A stretch of 64,000 nucleotides of DNA. It comes from Girardinichthys multiradiatus. Lineage: Eukaryota; Chordata; Actinopteri; Cyprinodontiformes; Goodeidae. Below the pieces are notes generated by a model. It was not told the DNA's origin. It made no database searches and saw nothing but the letters and a program-made list of their open reading frames with translations. The position numbers and the translations under genes were made by a program. Location: assembly GCF_021462225.1 (NCBI RefSeq), contig NC_061805.1, positions 28,785,958-28,849,957 of the forward strand, read 5' to 3'. Each line of letters begins with the position of its first letter. Positions within the stretch are counted from its first letter, which is position 1. Shown here piece after piece: positions 11,400 to 23,501 of this stretch.

Positions 11400-13250
11400 A
11401 CCAGCATAAGGGAGATTTAATAGAGATTTTGATTACTTATTTCTGTAAGAAAAAATGGAAATTTTTTGTTTGAGGGCACAAAAATGCTGAAGGTTGCATC
11501 AGACAGGATGGTCACAGTTGAGTGTTAAATGGGGGTAGGAATTGGTGAAGGGGTAAACTGACATAGAGCCTGCTGAACCCCTCCATCAGGTGTTAGAAAT
11601 AAAAGTAAAACTGTAGAAGGTGTCTGGCTAAAATAGACTTTCAAGATGTTTGGTGGAACAATTTTAACCATTTTTCAAAGTGTTTATTTTCCCCATTATC
11701 TGCAGCGACTGCACATTGAAGATTTTTGCTGCTGAATTACAATACTTAACCCACACACATACAGCTACCCTTCCTGTGTGCTCTGACATGACACGCAGCC
11801 TGTGCACACAGGTCTTTGTCGGCCGTTCTTTGTGAACTTGCACCTTTTCAGGGAGTCATTCTCTCCCTCTGTGGGACCACCAGTGAGTTAGAGAAGTTGC
11901 CAAGTCAGACTCTGGCACTAATTGGCTACACTATTAGACGCCCACAGAGCCACACTTTGACTACAGAAATGAGCTCATCAGTGTGAGGACAGAGATTGGG
12001 CAAAGTGCCTGCAAGAACGCATGAGACACAGAGGAAGAGGGAGAGGGATTCCTAATTAGTGGTCTCTGCTGGACATGAGAAACCTGCAGAAGCACTACAA
12101 ACCCCTCCACCCCTGCAGGACTCATACATTCACATACATGCACAATATCCCCCTCTTTGACCAGTTCTCTTAATTGGTTGGATTGTGTTGGTGTTTGTGG
12201 CAGTGGCTGGAGGAAAGAGGACTGTCCTTTGTGTAATGCTCTTGAGAAACTGCGATTGACAGCTGGGACAGGAAGTTAGGGCGTGGGGCTTAAAGGAAAA
12301 AGGAGCTTTTCTCTCTGTGCTGCCTTTCCCAGATTAGCATGCCTCTCCACTTCTCCAAATTCCTCTTGTCCTCCTCTATGCTTTCACTCTCGCTTTCTCC
12401 GTTCTCTGTGTCTTCCTGTCCACTTATATCCATTTACATTGAGCATCACTTAGAGCTTATTTTCAGGACATTTGCACGGGCATTTTGTCACCCCCTCTTT
12501 GCCCTTGTCATTTCCTGAGAAAAAAAAGATTATGTTACTTGGTGCACTTAAGCAGCGGAGGTACACATCTGAACAAATGCTCGTACAACTGTGCCAATGA
12601 AATAGAGTGATTGAGTATCTACTTATGTTCTATTAGCTGACAACAGTGCCATGGAGGCCCAACAGTGCTGCATATATCCAGGAAGTTTAAAGGTTGATTG
12701 GTTTTAATACCAATGATGCCTAATTGAAAATCCCCTTTAAAAGTAACAGTTAAATTTACAAGGGGATTGAAAAATGTTGAGAACATTTTAAAGAACATGC
12801 ATATTTTAGAGTCACAAAGCCTATAAATATTGTAAATATGAAAGAAATAATTACCAGCTCTTCAACAGTTTTTAAAAGCAGATAAGTAATTGTAAAATCA
12901 CTTTTTGAAATAAAAAAGAAACGTTGAGAACAGGAAGCTGTTACCACATATGAAGGATGTGTGTCAAATGAACTATTACATGGACACAGACACAGTTTTC
13001 TTGATTAAAAACATTCAGTTTTAAAAGAAAATATTTTGCATGAACACATGGCAGCAGTTGTTTTGAGCATAAAGTTACAGGGAGGAAAATGCTTTCTTTT
13101 TACAATGGTTTTTACCTTTTATGCATCCTCTGTCAGTAAAAAACAGCTGCTGATGTCCAAAGATCGCCTTAAATCAGTAACTGTTATTGCTAAGCTTGAC
13201 CCGACTACTTGGCTTAGGGAGTGTTTTACTGCAGCTAAAGTCTCATTGTA
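11400..13250. other. no gene seen
   Basis: Single-copy-looking non-coding sequence; only short open frames without domain patterns. No repeat ends were recognised. Confidence 0.45.
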
Positions 13251-13446
13251 CAGGTCCTTCTCAAAATATTAGCATATTGTGATAAAGTTCATTATTTTCC
13301 ATAATGTCATGATGAAAATTTAACATTCATATATGATTCATTGCACACTAACTGAAATATTTCAGGTCTTTTATTGTCTTAATACGGATGATTTTGGCAT
13401 ACAGCTCATGAAAACCCAAAATTCCTATCTCACAAAATTAGCATAT
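13251..13446. repeat. left terminal inverted repeat of Tc1 copy 1
   Basis: It is 196 bp and pairs with 14650-14849; relative to the right repeat it lacks four bases near 13333. Confidence 0.9.
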
Positions 13447-13574
13447 CATTAAAAGGATCTCTAAACGAGCTATGAACCTAATCATCTGAATCAACGAGTT
13501 AACTCTAAACACCTGCAAAAGATTCCTGAGGCCTTTAAAACTCCCAGCCTGGTTCATCACTCAAAACCCCAATC

Positions 13575-14579
13575 ATGGGTAAGATTGCCGACCTGACTGC
13601 TGTCCAGAAGGCCACTATTGACACCCTCAAGCAAGAGGGTAAGACACAGAAAGAAATTTCTGTACGAATAGGCTGTTCCCAGAGTGCTGTATCAAGGCAC
13701 CTCAGTGGGAAGTCTGTGGGAAGGAAAAAGTGTGGCAGAAAACGCTGCACAACGAGAAGAGGTGACCGGACCCTGAGGAAGATTGTGGAGAAGGGCCGAT
13801 TCCAGACCTTGGGGAACCTGCGGAAGCAGTGGACTGAGTCTGGAGTAGAAACATCCAGAGCCACCGTGCACAGGCGTGTGCAGGAAATGGGCTACAGGTG
13901 CCGCATTCCCCAGGTCAAGCCACTTTTGAACCAGAAACAGCGGCAGAAGCGCCTGACCTGGGCTACAGAGAAGCAGCACTGGACTGTTGCTCAGTGGTCC
14001 AAAGTACTTTTTTCGGATTAAAGCAAATTCTGCATGTCATTCGGAAATCAAGGTGCCAGAGTCTGGAGGAAGACTGGGGAGAAGGAAATGCCAAAATGCC
14101 AGAAGTCCAGTGTCAAGTACCCACAGTCAGTGATGGTCTGGGGTGCTGTGTCAGCTGCTGGTGTTGGTCCACTGTGTTTTATCAAGGGCAGGGTCAATGC
14201 AGCTAGCTATCAGGAGATTTTGGAGCACTTTATGCTTCCATCTGCTGAAAAGCTTTATGGAGATGAAGATTTCATTTTTCAGCACGACCTGGCACCTGTT
14301 CACAGTGCCAAAACCACTGGTAAATGGTTTACTGACCATGGTATCACTGTGCTCAATTGGCCTGCCAACCCTCCTGACCTGAACCCCATAGAGAATCTGT
14401 GGGATATTGTGAAGAGAACGTTGAGAGACTCAAGACCCAACACTCTGGATGAGCTAAAGGCCGCTATCGAAGCATCCTGGACCTCCATAAGACCTCAGCA
14501 GTGCCACAGGCTGATTGCCTCCATGCCACTCCGCATTGAAGTAGTCATTTCTGCCAAAGGATTCCTGACCAAGTATTGA
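13575..14579 (+). pseudogene. Tc1 transposase, copy 1, one nonsense codon
   Basis: Cut-and-paste transposase of the DD34E type, 334 codons. The N-terminal half has paired helix-turn-helix patterns (QKEISVRIGCSQSAVSRHL) and a basic linker (GRKKCGRKR). The catalytic residues are the D of FSD at 14016-14018, the D of QHDLAP and the E of NPIENLWD, with 34 residues between the last two. A TAA at 14019-14021, directly after the first catalytic Asp, replaces the GAA of copy 2; the frame is otherwise open from ATG at 13575 to TGA at 14579. Confidence 0.92.
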
Positions 14580-14649
14580 GTGCATAACTGTACATGATTA
14601 TTTGAAGGTTGACGTTTTTTGTATTAAAAACACTTTTCTTTCGGATTAA

Positions 14650-14849
14650 ATATGCTAATTTTGTGAGATAGGAATTTTGGGTTTTCACGAGCTGTATGCC
14701 ACAATCATCCGTATTAAGACAATAAAAGACCTGAAATATTTCAGTTAGTGTGCAATGAATCTAAAATATATGAATGTTAAATTTTCATCATTACATTATG
14801 GAAAATAATGAACTTTATCACAATATGCTAATATTTTGAGAAGGACCTG
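14650..14849. repeat. right terminal inverted repeat of Tc1 copy 1
   Basis: It is 200 bp and is the reverse complement of 13251-13446 with a few differences. Confidence 0.9.
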
Positions 14850-14874
14850 TATATCAGTATTTTAAATTCTCTTC

Positions 14875-16265
14875 CATCCAGCAAAAAATTTGAATATTGT
14901 GAAAAAGTCCAATATCTTTTGTCCATACTTTCAGAAAGTGAACTGATATATTGATTCATCATGCATAGAGTGAAACATTTCAAGTGAACTTTCTTGTGAT
15001 TTTGATGATTATGGCTTACAGATAATGAAAATCCTTAAATAATTTACTTAGAAAATTAGAATATTGTGAAAAAGTTAAATATTGGAAACTCATCGTGTCA
15101 CACTGTAATCAGCCAATTAACTCAAAACACCTGCAATGGTTTCCCGACCCATTAAATGGTCGGTAAGTCTGGGTCAGTAGGCTACACAATCGTGGGGAAT
15201 ACTGCTGACTTGACAGCTGTCCAGAAGACAGTCATTGATACCTTCACCAAGGAGGATGAACCTCAAAAGCTCATTGCTAAAGAAGCTGCTTGTTCAACGA
15301 GTGCTGTATCCCAGCATTTTCATGTAAATTGAGTGGACAGAAAAAGTGTGGTAGGAAAAGCTGCACCAGCAACAGGAATAACCGCAGCCTGGAGAGTATT
15401 GTCAAACGAAATGCATTCAGACTGAGGCTGGAGTCGGCACATCAAAAGCCACATTTGAATCCTGCACATGTTATATTTTTTATGCCAAGCCACTCCTGAA
15501 CTGAGACATCTTTTACCTGGACTAACAAGAAAAAGAACTGGACTGTTGCTCAGTGGTCTAAAGTTGTCTTTTCAGATGAAAGTAAACTTTGTACTTTATT
15601 TGGGAAGGGTCAGTGATGATTTGCGGTGCCATGCCACCTGCTGGTGTTGGTCCACTGTGATTTCTGAAGTTCTCTGTCAACACAGCCATCTGGACATTCT
15701 AGAGCACTTCATGTTTTCCTCTGCTGACAAGCTTCATGGAGATCCTGATGCAATTTCCAGTAGGACTTAGCCACTACCCACACTGCAAAAAGTACCAAAG
15801 TACCAGTACCTGGTTTGTTCGGACTGACCTGAAACCCGTAGAGAATTTATGAAATATTTTCAAGAGAAACATGAGAGAAATCAGAGCCAGCAATGAAGAC
15901 AAGCTGCAAGACATCTACCAAGAAATTTTTGAGCACTTCATGCTTCTGTCTGCTGATAAGCTTTATGGCAATGCTGATTTCATTTTCCAGCAGGACTTGG
16001 CACCTGCTGACACTTTCAAAGGTACCAAAAGCTGGTCAATGACCATGGTGTTACTGTTGATTGGTCAGCAAACTGGCCTGACCTGAACCCCATAGATAAT
16101 CTATGGGATGTTGTCAAGAGGAAGATGAGGGAAACTAGACACAAGAATAAATGACCTGAAGACCACTATGAAAGCAAGATGGGCTTCCGACACACCTCAG
16201 GAGAACCACAGGCTGTTTGTCTCCATGCCTCACCATAACGATGCAGTAAACCAGGATTCTAGGGT
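14875..16265 (+). mobile_element. degenerate Tc1-like element with an internal duplication
   Basis: A terminal-repeat-like start (ttgaatattgtgaaaaagtc) precedes transposase scraps: TADLTAVQK near 15205, WTVAQWSKVVFSDESK near 15540, and the catalytic end twice. The block at about 15690-15910 (gagcacttcatgttttcctc) recurs as 15912-16150 (gagcacttcatgcttctgtc). It belongs to a different, older family than copy 1. Confidence 0.75.
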
Positions 16266-16289
16266 TCATGGTCTAATGTTCCAGCAGGG

Positions 16290-16582
16290 TCCATGCATTT
16301 ATCTTTAGTCAAATTGATTATTGTAACAGTGTCTTTACAGGTCTGCCTAAAAAGTCAATCAGACAGCTGCAGCTGATCAGGAACACTGCTGCTCGCATCC
16401 TCACTAAAACTTGGAAAGTAGAGCATATCACACTGGTTCCAAAGTACTTACACTGGTTCCCTGTATCTCAGAAAATAGATTTTAAAATTCTTCTGTTTAT
16501 AAGTCACTGAATGGCGCAGCACCAAAATTCATTGAAGATTTGTTGTCATATCATTCTGGTTCAAATCTACTCTGCATCCCCA
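16290..16582 (+). mobile_element. L2-type LINE fragment, reverse transcriptase C-terminus
   Basis: One frame gives FSQIDYCNSVFTGLPKKS, RQLQLIRNTAARILT and the LHWFPVSQKIDFKIL motif typical of L2/CR1-like LINEs. The reading is cut at …LLCIP and resumes after the inserted LTR-like element A as RTRTKR at 18374. Confidence 0.75.
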
Positions 16583-18373
16583 TGTTGTGATTATGAATAT
16601 GAATATATTATTTAATATTTTATATTAATACTTTAATATTTTGTTAAATAATATTTCAGTCTGTGAATACCAGCCCAATAAGGCGGTGGTATTAGGACAA
16701 AATGGAAAGGGATGAGCCAAGCTCTGACATTAGTGAACAGCAAAACTCTGCACACACGGAATGAATTCACACAATTTCTTAAAATACAAGAATCTATTAA
16801 CAAAAATAAGTAAACTCAAAGTCAAACATATTTCAATCAACAAACTCTTTACTATGCTAAAACAATCCAACTAACTACCAAGCAGAATGAAAGAATAAGG
16901 AAAACTAATGGGCTATGTACAATATAAACAAGTTGATCAAAGATGGTTGAAACCATGACCGAAACAGTGATGCAACATTATCATGCAATGTTATTTATGT
17001 TTGAGAACCAAGGATTATCTTGAAGAATCTGGAAGTGAAGTCAAGTTAGTCTTGGAACTAACTTAGGCAATAATTGGCATACCTTTAGACAACAATTCAC
17101 AATGCAAGATCAGATAAAATAATATTTTAATAAAATAATATTTTAAAGAATGATTTGCTGAATAAAACCAACATTCTGGATGACTAATTCTCAACGGTGT
17201 TTAATTAGCTGCCTTTATTTATTAAAATAATATTTAAAGAAATATTATTTTGAATAAGAACCAAATCTTTGAGAAATTGGCTTAATTGTGTTACTTAGTT
17301 ATCAGGTTTAATAAAATAATATTTAGGGAAATATTATTTTACTAGATTGAAACTAACAACCCTTTTGGGTAAATGATCTTTAGTAGGCAAGCATGTGTTC
17401 TTAGCTGTTAGCGGTTGGAGCTAACAAAAGAAGCTGATAGCTTATCAGAATCAAACACACACCTTTAATATACCATTAATAAAAGGGTTAAAAGGCATAA
17501 GCGCGGACGGCGCGTTATGGCTGATCTGTGTTTAAAATCACCCTTTAAATAAAGTTTGTCGTAACTTAAAAAAAAATACAAACACAGAACACAAACTGAG
17601 CACATGTGCTGAACAGATAATCTGCTAGCACTAAGATGGCTGAGTTTTCACCAAAAACAAAAACAAACGTTATAAAAGGAAAGTTGTTTAGATTATTTCA
17701 CTCTAAACTACTTCTCTCTGCCCAAAACACAACCTCTTACGTGAACCGTGCTGAGGAAAAGTTGTCTGGGACGACGAAGTTGAAGAAAGCATCCACAGTG
17801 AACAAAGGGTTAGCTGCAGCTAACCTCCGTGGCTGTGGGGGGGGGGGCTCACTCTGCCGGCCGGCCAAACTGCACGTTACTGCTGTAGCCACGGTGATGC
17901 AGTCCCTTTGTCCTTCCTTGAGAACGGGAAAACTGCTCCACTCGGCATTGTAGAGACAGGGTCTCTGCTGGGAACTCTCTGGAACCCAGTTTGCTTCTGT
18001 AGACCTAGGAGAGAAAGTCATGCCATGCTTGTACCTTAATTACCGCCGTTCATGATTGAATACCGGATGCACAAGCAATTCATTTCTACTTAGGTTAGTG
18101 CATGATTGCGTGATCGTATGAAGAGTTATGTCTGTTTGCCAGAAAAGAGACATTAGCGAGCTGTGTCTCTCTGTCCAGTTCTGCTGGGGACCTGTGTGGA
18201 AGAGGTCTGTTTGTTGCAAAGGTGGGGTTTTTATTTGAACAGTGACGTCAGGGGAAGTCCGCAGTTACCCCGTTTCTGGCTGTGCTGGAAGTAGGTTGAT
18301 GCAATATATTTTGAAAATTCCAGAAAAGTTCTTACTGGCCCATCATATAGTACCCATGGCTGGGGTTCCAACA
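16583..18373 (+). mobile_element. LTR-like element A (1791 bp)
   Basis: The termini are TGTTGT… and …CCAACA, with a 4-bp target duplication CCCA (16579-16582, 18374-18377). Removing it restores a running L2 reading frame, which fixes both boundaries. It contains repeated AAATAATATTT palindromes, AATAAA near 17550 and a TATAAAAGG near 17672. An inverted, diverged copy is at 21096-22909. A solo LTR is the best guess; a non-autonomous DNA element with TGTNR ends is possible. Open frames inside are not genes. Confidence 0.7.
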
Positions 18374-18690
18374 CCCAGAACCAGAACCAAACGTTAAATT
18401 ATGTTTGTCGAGTACATTATTTTGTACTTGACTAACATAATTTAATCCTTATCTCTTTTGTCTTAAATCTACCTATGGGTATCAATACTCTCCTTAATGT
18501 TGACTATTCTGGTAACAGTTTGAGAAGGACATACTGAAGTAGAAATTATATCATTAATCAAAATAAATGTTTGATCACAAGTGGTGACTTGCAGGTAGAC
18601 TGATGCCAGTGTGTCAGCTCTCCAAGCTACTCCTCTCAACATTTTTCCTACCTTCCTCCTCCTCACTGGATACATCTACATATAAATGTT
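18374..18690. other. L2 remnant end, then unassigned sequence and LINE target site
   Basis: The first bases continue the split L2 frame. The rest is unassigned. The last 12 bases (CATATAAATGTT, 18679-18690) are the target duplication of the RTE-type LINE. Confidence 0.5.
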
Positions 18691-18692
18691 GG

Positions 18693-18720
18693 TCCGTTCG
18701 TTCGTTCGTTCGTTCGTTAT
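18693..18720. repeat. (TTCG)n tract at the LINE 3' end
   Basis: Six near-perfect TTCG units sit directly at the 3' end of the RTE-type LINE. Short tandem tails are typical of this clade. Confidence 0.85.
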
Positions 18721-18727
18721 CTTCCGC

Positions 18728-21095
18728 TTATCCGGGACCGGGTCGCAGGGGCAGCAGACTCAGCAGAGACGCCCAGACGTCCCTCTCCCCAGACACCTCC
18801 TCCAGCTCCTCCGGGGGGAGCCCAAGGCGTTCCCAGGCCAGCCGAAAGACATAGTCCCTCCAGCGTGTCCTGGGCCGTCCCCTGTGCCTCCTTCCGGTGG
18901 GACATGCCTGGAACACCTCCCGAGGAAGGCGTCCAGGAGGCATCCGGTATAGATGCCCGAGCCACCTCAACTGGCTCCTCTCGATGTGGAGGAGTAGCGG
19001 CTCTACTCCGAGCCCCTCCTGGATGGCCGAGCTCCTCACCCTATCTCTAAGGAAGTGCCCGGCCACCCTACGGAGGAAGCTCATTTCCGCCGCTTGTATC
19101 CGGGATCTCGTTCTTTCGGTCATGACCCAAAGTTCATGGCCATAGGTGAGGGTAGGAACGTAGACCGACCGGTAAATCGAGAGCTTTGCTTTTTGACTCT
19201 CTCTTCACCACAACGGACCGGCACAGCGCCCCCATTAATGTGGTAGCCGCACCGATCCGTCTGTCGATCTCCCGCTCCATTCTTCCCTCACTCGTGAACA
19301 AGACCCCGAGATACTTAAACTCCTCCACTTGAGGCAGGAACTCTCCTCCAACCTGAAGAGGACAAGCCACCCTTTTCCGGTCGAGAACCATGGCCTCGGA
19401 CTTGGAGGAGCTGATTTTCATCCCAGCCGCTTCACAGTCGGCTGCGAACCACCCCAGTGCATGCTGTAGGTCTTGGCTAGAGGGGGCCAGCAGGACCACG
19501 TCATCTGTAAAAAGAAGAGACGAAATCCACTGGTCCCCAAACCAGACCCCCTCCGGCCCTTGGCTGTGCCTAGAAATCTTGTCCATAAAAGTTATGAACA
19601 GGACCGGTGACAAAGGGCAACCCTGCCGGAGTCCAACATGCACCGGGAACAGGTCCGATTTAGTGCCGGCAATGCGAACCAAACTCCTGCTCCGCTTGTA
19701 CAGAGATCAGATGGCCCCTAGTAAAGGGCCCCCGATTCCATACTCTGGGAGCACCCCCCACAGGGCATCACGAGGGACACAGTCGAATGCTTTCTCCAGG
19801 TCCACAAAACACATGTGGACCGGTTGGGCAAACTCCCATGAACCCTCGAGTACCCTGTAGAGGGTATAGAGCTGGTCCAGTGTTTCACGGCTGGGACGAA
19901 AACCACACTGCTCCTCCTGAAGCTGGGGTTCGACTATCGGCCGGACTCTCCTCTCCAATACCCTGGCGTAGGCCTTACCAGGGAGGCTGAGGAGTGTGAT
20001 CCCCCTGTAGTTGGAACACACCCTCCGGTCACCCTTCTTATGTAGGGGGACCACCACCCCAGTCTGCCAATCCAAAGGCACTGTCCCCGTCCGCCACGCA
20101 ATGTTGAAGAGGCGTGTCAACCATGACAACCCCACAACATCCAAAGACTTGAGGTACTCAGGGTGGATCTCATCCAACCCCGAAGCCCTGCCACCGCGGA
20201 ACTTTTTAACCACCTCGGTGATGAAAGAGTCCAACCCCGAGTTCCCAGCCTCTGTTTCCACCAGGGAATGAGTGATGGCAGGATTGGGGAGATCCTCAAA
20301 GTATTCCTTCCACCGGCCGATAATGTCCCCAGTCGAGGTCAGCAGCTCCCCACCCCCACTGTAAACAGTGTTGGCGAAGCACTGCTTCCCCCTCCTGAGG
20401 CGCCGGACGGTTTGCCAGAATCGCTTCGGGGCCAACCGGTAGTCCTTCTCCATGGTCTCACCGAACTCCTCCCAGGTCCGAGTTTTTGCCTCTGCCACCG
20501 CCCGGGCCGCGGCACGCTTGGCCCCACGGTATCCGTCAGCCACCTCAGGAGTCCCACAAGCCAACCACAGCTGATAGGACTCCTTCTTCAGCTTGACAGC
20601 GTCCCTTACTGCCGGTGTCCACCACCGGGTTCGGGGATTGCCGCCGCGACAGGCACCGCAGACCTTACGGCCACAGCTACGGGCAGCAGCATTGACAATA
20701 GATGCGGAGAACATGGTCCATCCGGACTCTATGTCTCCAACATCCCTCGGAATCTGGTCTAAGCTCTCCCGGAGGTGAGAGTTGAATACATCCCTGGCCA
20801 AGGGGTCCGCCAGACGTTCCCAGCATACCCTCACTATGCGCTTGGGCCTGACAAGTCTGTCCGGCTTTCTCCTCCCCCAGCGGATCCAACTCACCACCAG
20901 GTGGTGATCAGTGGACAGCTCAGCCCCTCTCTTCACCCGAGTGTCCAAAACATGCGGCCGAAGGTCTGATGATACAACAACAAAGTCGATCATTGACCTC
21001 CTGCCTAGGGTATCCTGGTGCCAAGTGCACTGATGGACACCCTTATGTTTGAACATGGTGTTCATTATGTACAATCCGTGACTAGCACAGAAGTC
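18728..21095 (-). pseudogene. RTE-type LINE endonuclease end and reverse transcriptase (disabled)
   Basis: The part begins with the endonuclease C-terminus (DFVVVSSDLRP, STDHHLVVSW). The reverse transcriptase follows: PLHKKGDRRVCSNYRGITL, GFRPSRETLDQLYTL, FVDLEKAFDCVP, GLRQGCPLSPVLF, and the C-terminal MTERTRSRIQAAEMSFLRR. Defects: a TGA after LLGAI (near 19706), a tandem GGTC duplication that shifts frame near 19170, and FTDD where FADD is usual at the active site. The end of the ORF is at 18728. Confidence 0.85.
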
Positions 21096-22909
21096 TGTTG
21101 GGACCATACAGCCATGGGTTTCAACACTAAAACTCCGGTACATACTTTCCTGGAACTTTTCAAAATAAAGTGCATTAACCTTCTTCCAGCACAGCCAGGA
21201 AAGGGGGTAACTGCAGACTTCCTGTGGCGCCATTATCCAAATAAAAGCCCCACCTTTCCACAAGTCTTTCTCTTCCATACGGCCTTCCAGAGGGACCGGT
21301 CAGGAGAGAAACACAGCGCGCTGATGTCTTTTGCTGGCAAAAAGACATAAATTCAACTGGATCCAAGGAAGCCATACGATCACCGATCATATGCAAAGTT
21401 AAGTAGAATGAAATACTGTCTGTGTATCCAGTATTTTCATTCATGAACGGGGAAATTAAGGTGTAAGAGTTGCTTACATTTTCTCTTCGAGGCCCCACAG
21501 AAGCAAACGGTGTTCGAGAGAAGCCCCGGTGGAGAAGCTGTTTCGACAAGCCGAGTCTGGAGGAAAGACTACGGCCCGCAACCGTGTTTACGGTAACGAA
21601 CAGCTGGTCACCTTCTGATCGGAAGAAACTGAGGAAGTTAGCGGGAAGCTAACTCTTTGTTCACGACGGATATCTTCTTCAAACTTCGCCCTTGGACAAC
21701 ATTCCCTCAAAAGTTTCAGAGGTTGGGTTTGGGCAGATTAACAGATTAACAGTTAGGATTAAATGATCTAAACGTTTTCATGTTATGAAGTTTGTTTTGT
21801 GGAACTCGGCTATCTTGGTGCTAGCATGCTACCTGTAGCACCCAGGCCGGTTTGTGTTCTTTGTATATTTTAAAGCTAAGATAAACTTTATTAAAAGGGT
21901 GGTTCTAACCAGAACATTGCTCAGAACGCGCCGTCCGCGCTTATGCATTTTAACCCTGGTATTTTAAAGGTATGTGTTGATTCTGGCGCTAAGCTATCTT
22001 CTAGCTTAGCACTTTAGCTAGCTTCTTTGTTAGCCCAACGGCCAGCCGGTAAGAACACGTGTGCTAGCATTAAGGCTAGTCAACAGAAAGGTTGTTAGTT
22101 TTCAAGCTAGTGAATAATAGTCCCTGAACATCATTTGCTAGAGTTGATAACTAAGTAAACACCATTAAGCCCCATTTCTCCAGAAAGATTTGGCTCTTTT
22201 CCAAAATACTCAATAATATTTCTTCAAATATTATTTTAATAAATAAAGGCAGTTAATTAGACACCGTTGAGAATTAGTCATCCAGGAGGTTGGTTTTATT
22301 CAGCAGATCATTATTTAAAACATTATTTTATTAAAATAATATTTAATCTGATCTTGCATTGTGAATGGTTGTCTAAATGTTGCTGATTATTTTCTAAGTT
22401 AGTTCCAAAACTAACTTAACTTCACTTCCAGATTCTTCAAGATAATCCTTGGTTCTCAAACATAAACATTGCATGGTAATGTTGCATCACTCTTTTGGTC
22501 ATGATTTCTAATCAGCTTTAATCAACTTGTTTATATTGTACATAGCCCATTAGTCTTCATTATTCTTTAATTCTGCTTGGTAGTTTAGTTGGATTGTTTT
22601 AGCATAGTAAAGAGTTTGTTGATTGAAATATGTTTGACTTTGAGTCGACTTATTTTTGTTAATACATTTTTGTATTTTAAGAAATTGTGTGAATTCATTC
22701 CATATGTGTGCAGAGTTTATGCTGTTCAATAATGCCAGAGCTTGTCTCACACCTTTCTATTCTGTCCTAATACCATCGCCTTAATGGGGCTGGTATTCAC
22801 AGGACAATCCTTAACAGACCGGAATATTATTTGGGAAAATATTAAAATATTAATATTAAAATATTAATATTAAATATTAAATAATATTCTCAGATTCATA
22901 TTTCCAATA
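21096..22909 (-). mobile_element. LTR-like element B (1814 bp), inverted copy of A
   Basis: Read on the plus strand it starts TGTTGGGACC and ends TTTCCAATA, with target duplication AGTC (21092-21095, 22910-22913). It matches element A in reverse along its whole length, for example the CGCCGTCCGCGCTTATGC stretch near 21930 against 17490. It interrupts the RTE-type LINE between LLLD and FCASHG of its endonuclease. Confidence 0.75.
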
Positions 22910-22913
22910 AGTC

Positions 22914-23489
22914 CAATAACAAAACACCGCTCGGATTCAGATCGGGGAGGCCATTCCTCCCGATCACGCCTCTCCAGGTGTCACTGCCGTTTCCCACATG
23001 GGCGTTGAAGTCCCCCAGCAGAATAATGGAGTCCCCAGGAGGGGCACTATCCAGCACCCCCGACAGGGACGCCAAGAAGGCCGGGTACTCTGCACTACCA
23101 CTCGGCCCGTAGGCTGAAATGATAGTCAGAGACCTGTCCCCAACCCGAAGGCGCAGGGATGCGACCCTCTCATCCACTGGGGTAAACTCCAACACGAGAT
23201 GGCTGAGCTGGGGGGTGACAAGCAAACCCACCCCAGCCCGCCGCCTCTCCCCGTGGGCCACTCCAGAGTAGAAGAGAGTCCAGCCCCTCTCGAGGAGATG
23301 GGTTCCAGAGCCCACCCTATGCGTGGAGGCGAGCCCGACTATTTCTAGTCGATATCTCTCGACCTCCCGCACAAGCTCAGGCTCCTTCCCCCCCAGCAAG
23401 GTGAAATTCAACGTCCCTAGAGCCAGCCTAAGCATCCGGGGATCGGGCCGCCGAGGTCTCCACCTTCGTCCGCCGCCCAATCCTCTTTG
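22914..23489 (-). pseudogene. RTE-type LINE endonuclease, N-terminal part
   Basis: The apurinic-type endonuclease shows [50 protein letters not shown] and the [14 protein letters not shown] motif. It is the 5' continuation of the LINE at 18728-21095, now separated by element B. The first codons of the full protein are missing because of 5' truncation. Confidence 0.85.
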
Positions 23490-23501
23490 CATATAAATGT
23501 T

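Larger units (their letters stand above)
13251..14849 (+). mobile_element. Tc1-like DNA transposon, copy 1 (1599 bp)
   Basis: The element starts CAGGTCCTTCTCAAAATATT and ends with its reverse complement, flanked by TA on both sides (13249-13250, 14850-14851). Inverted repeats are about 200 bp. It holds one transposase frame spoiled by a single stop codon. The sister copy is at 28949. Confidence 0.95.
18691..23489 (-). mobile_element. RTE-type LINE, 5'-truncated, split by LTR-like element B
   Basis: A non-LTR retrotransposon on the minus strand, about 3 kb once element B is removed. It has a 12-bp target duplication CATATAAATGTT (18679-18690 and 23490-23501) and ends in a short tandem repeat (TTCG on the plus strand), as RTE elements do. 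The 5' end starts inside the endonuclease. Rex3/Expander-like is my best family guess. Confidence 0.85.

Noticed and set aside
13535..13979. Minus-strand frames opposite Tc1 copy 1 (likewise 29237-29566 opposite copy 2)
   Set aside because: Antisense shadows of the transposase; no own coding pattern.
17636..18021. Frames in LTR-like element A (105 and 94 codons)
   Set aside because: Not preserved in the sister copy B, so not under coding constraint.
20163..20762. 199-codon plus frame opposite the LINE
   Set aside because: Antisense shadow of the GC-rich reverse transcriptase.
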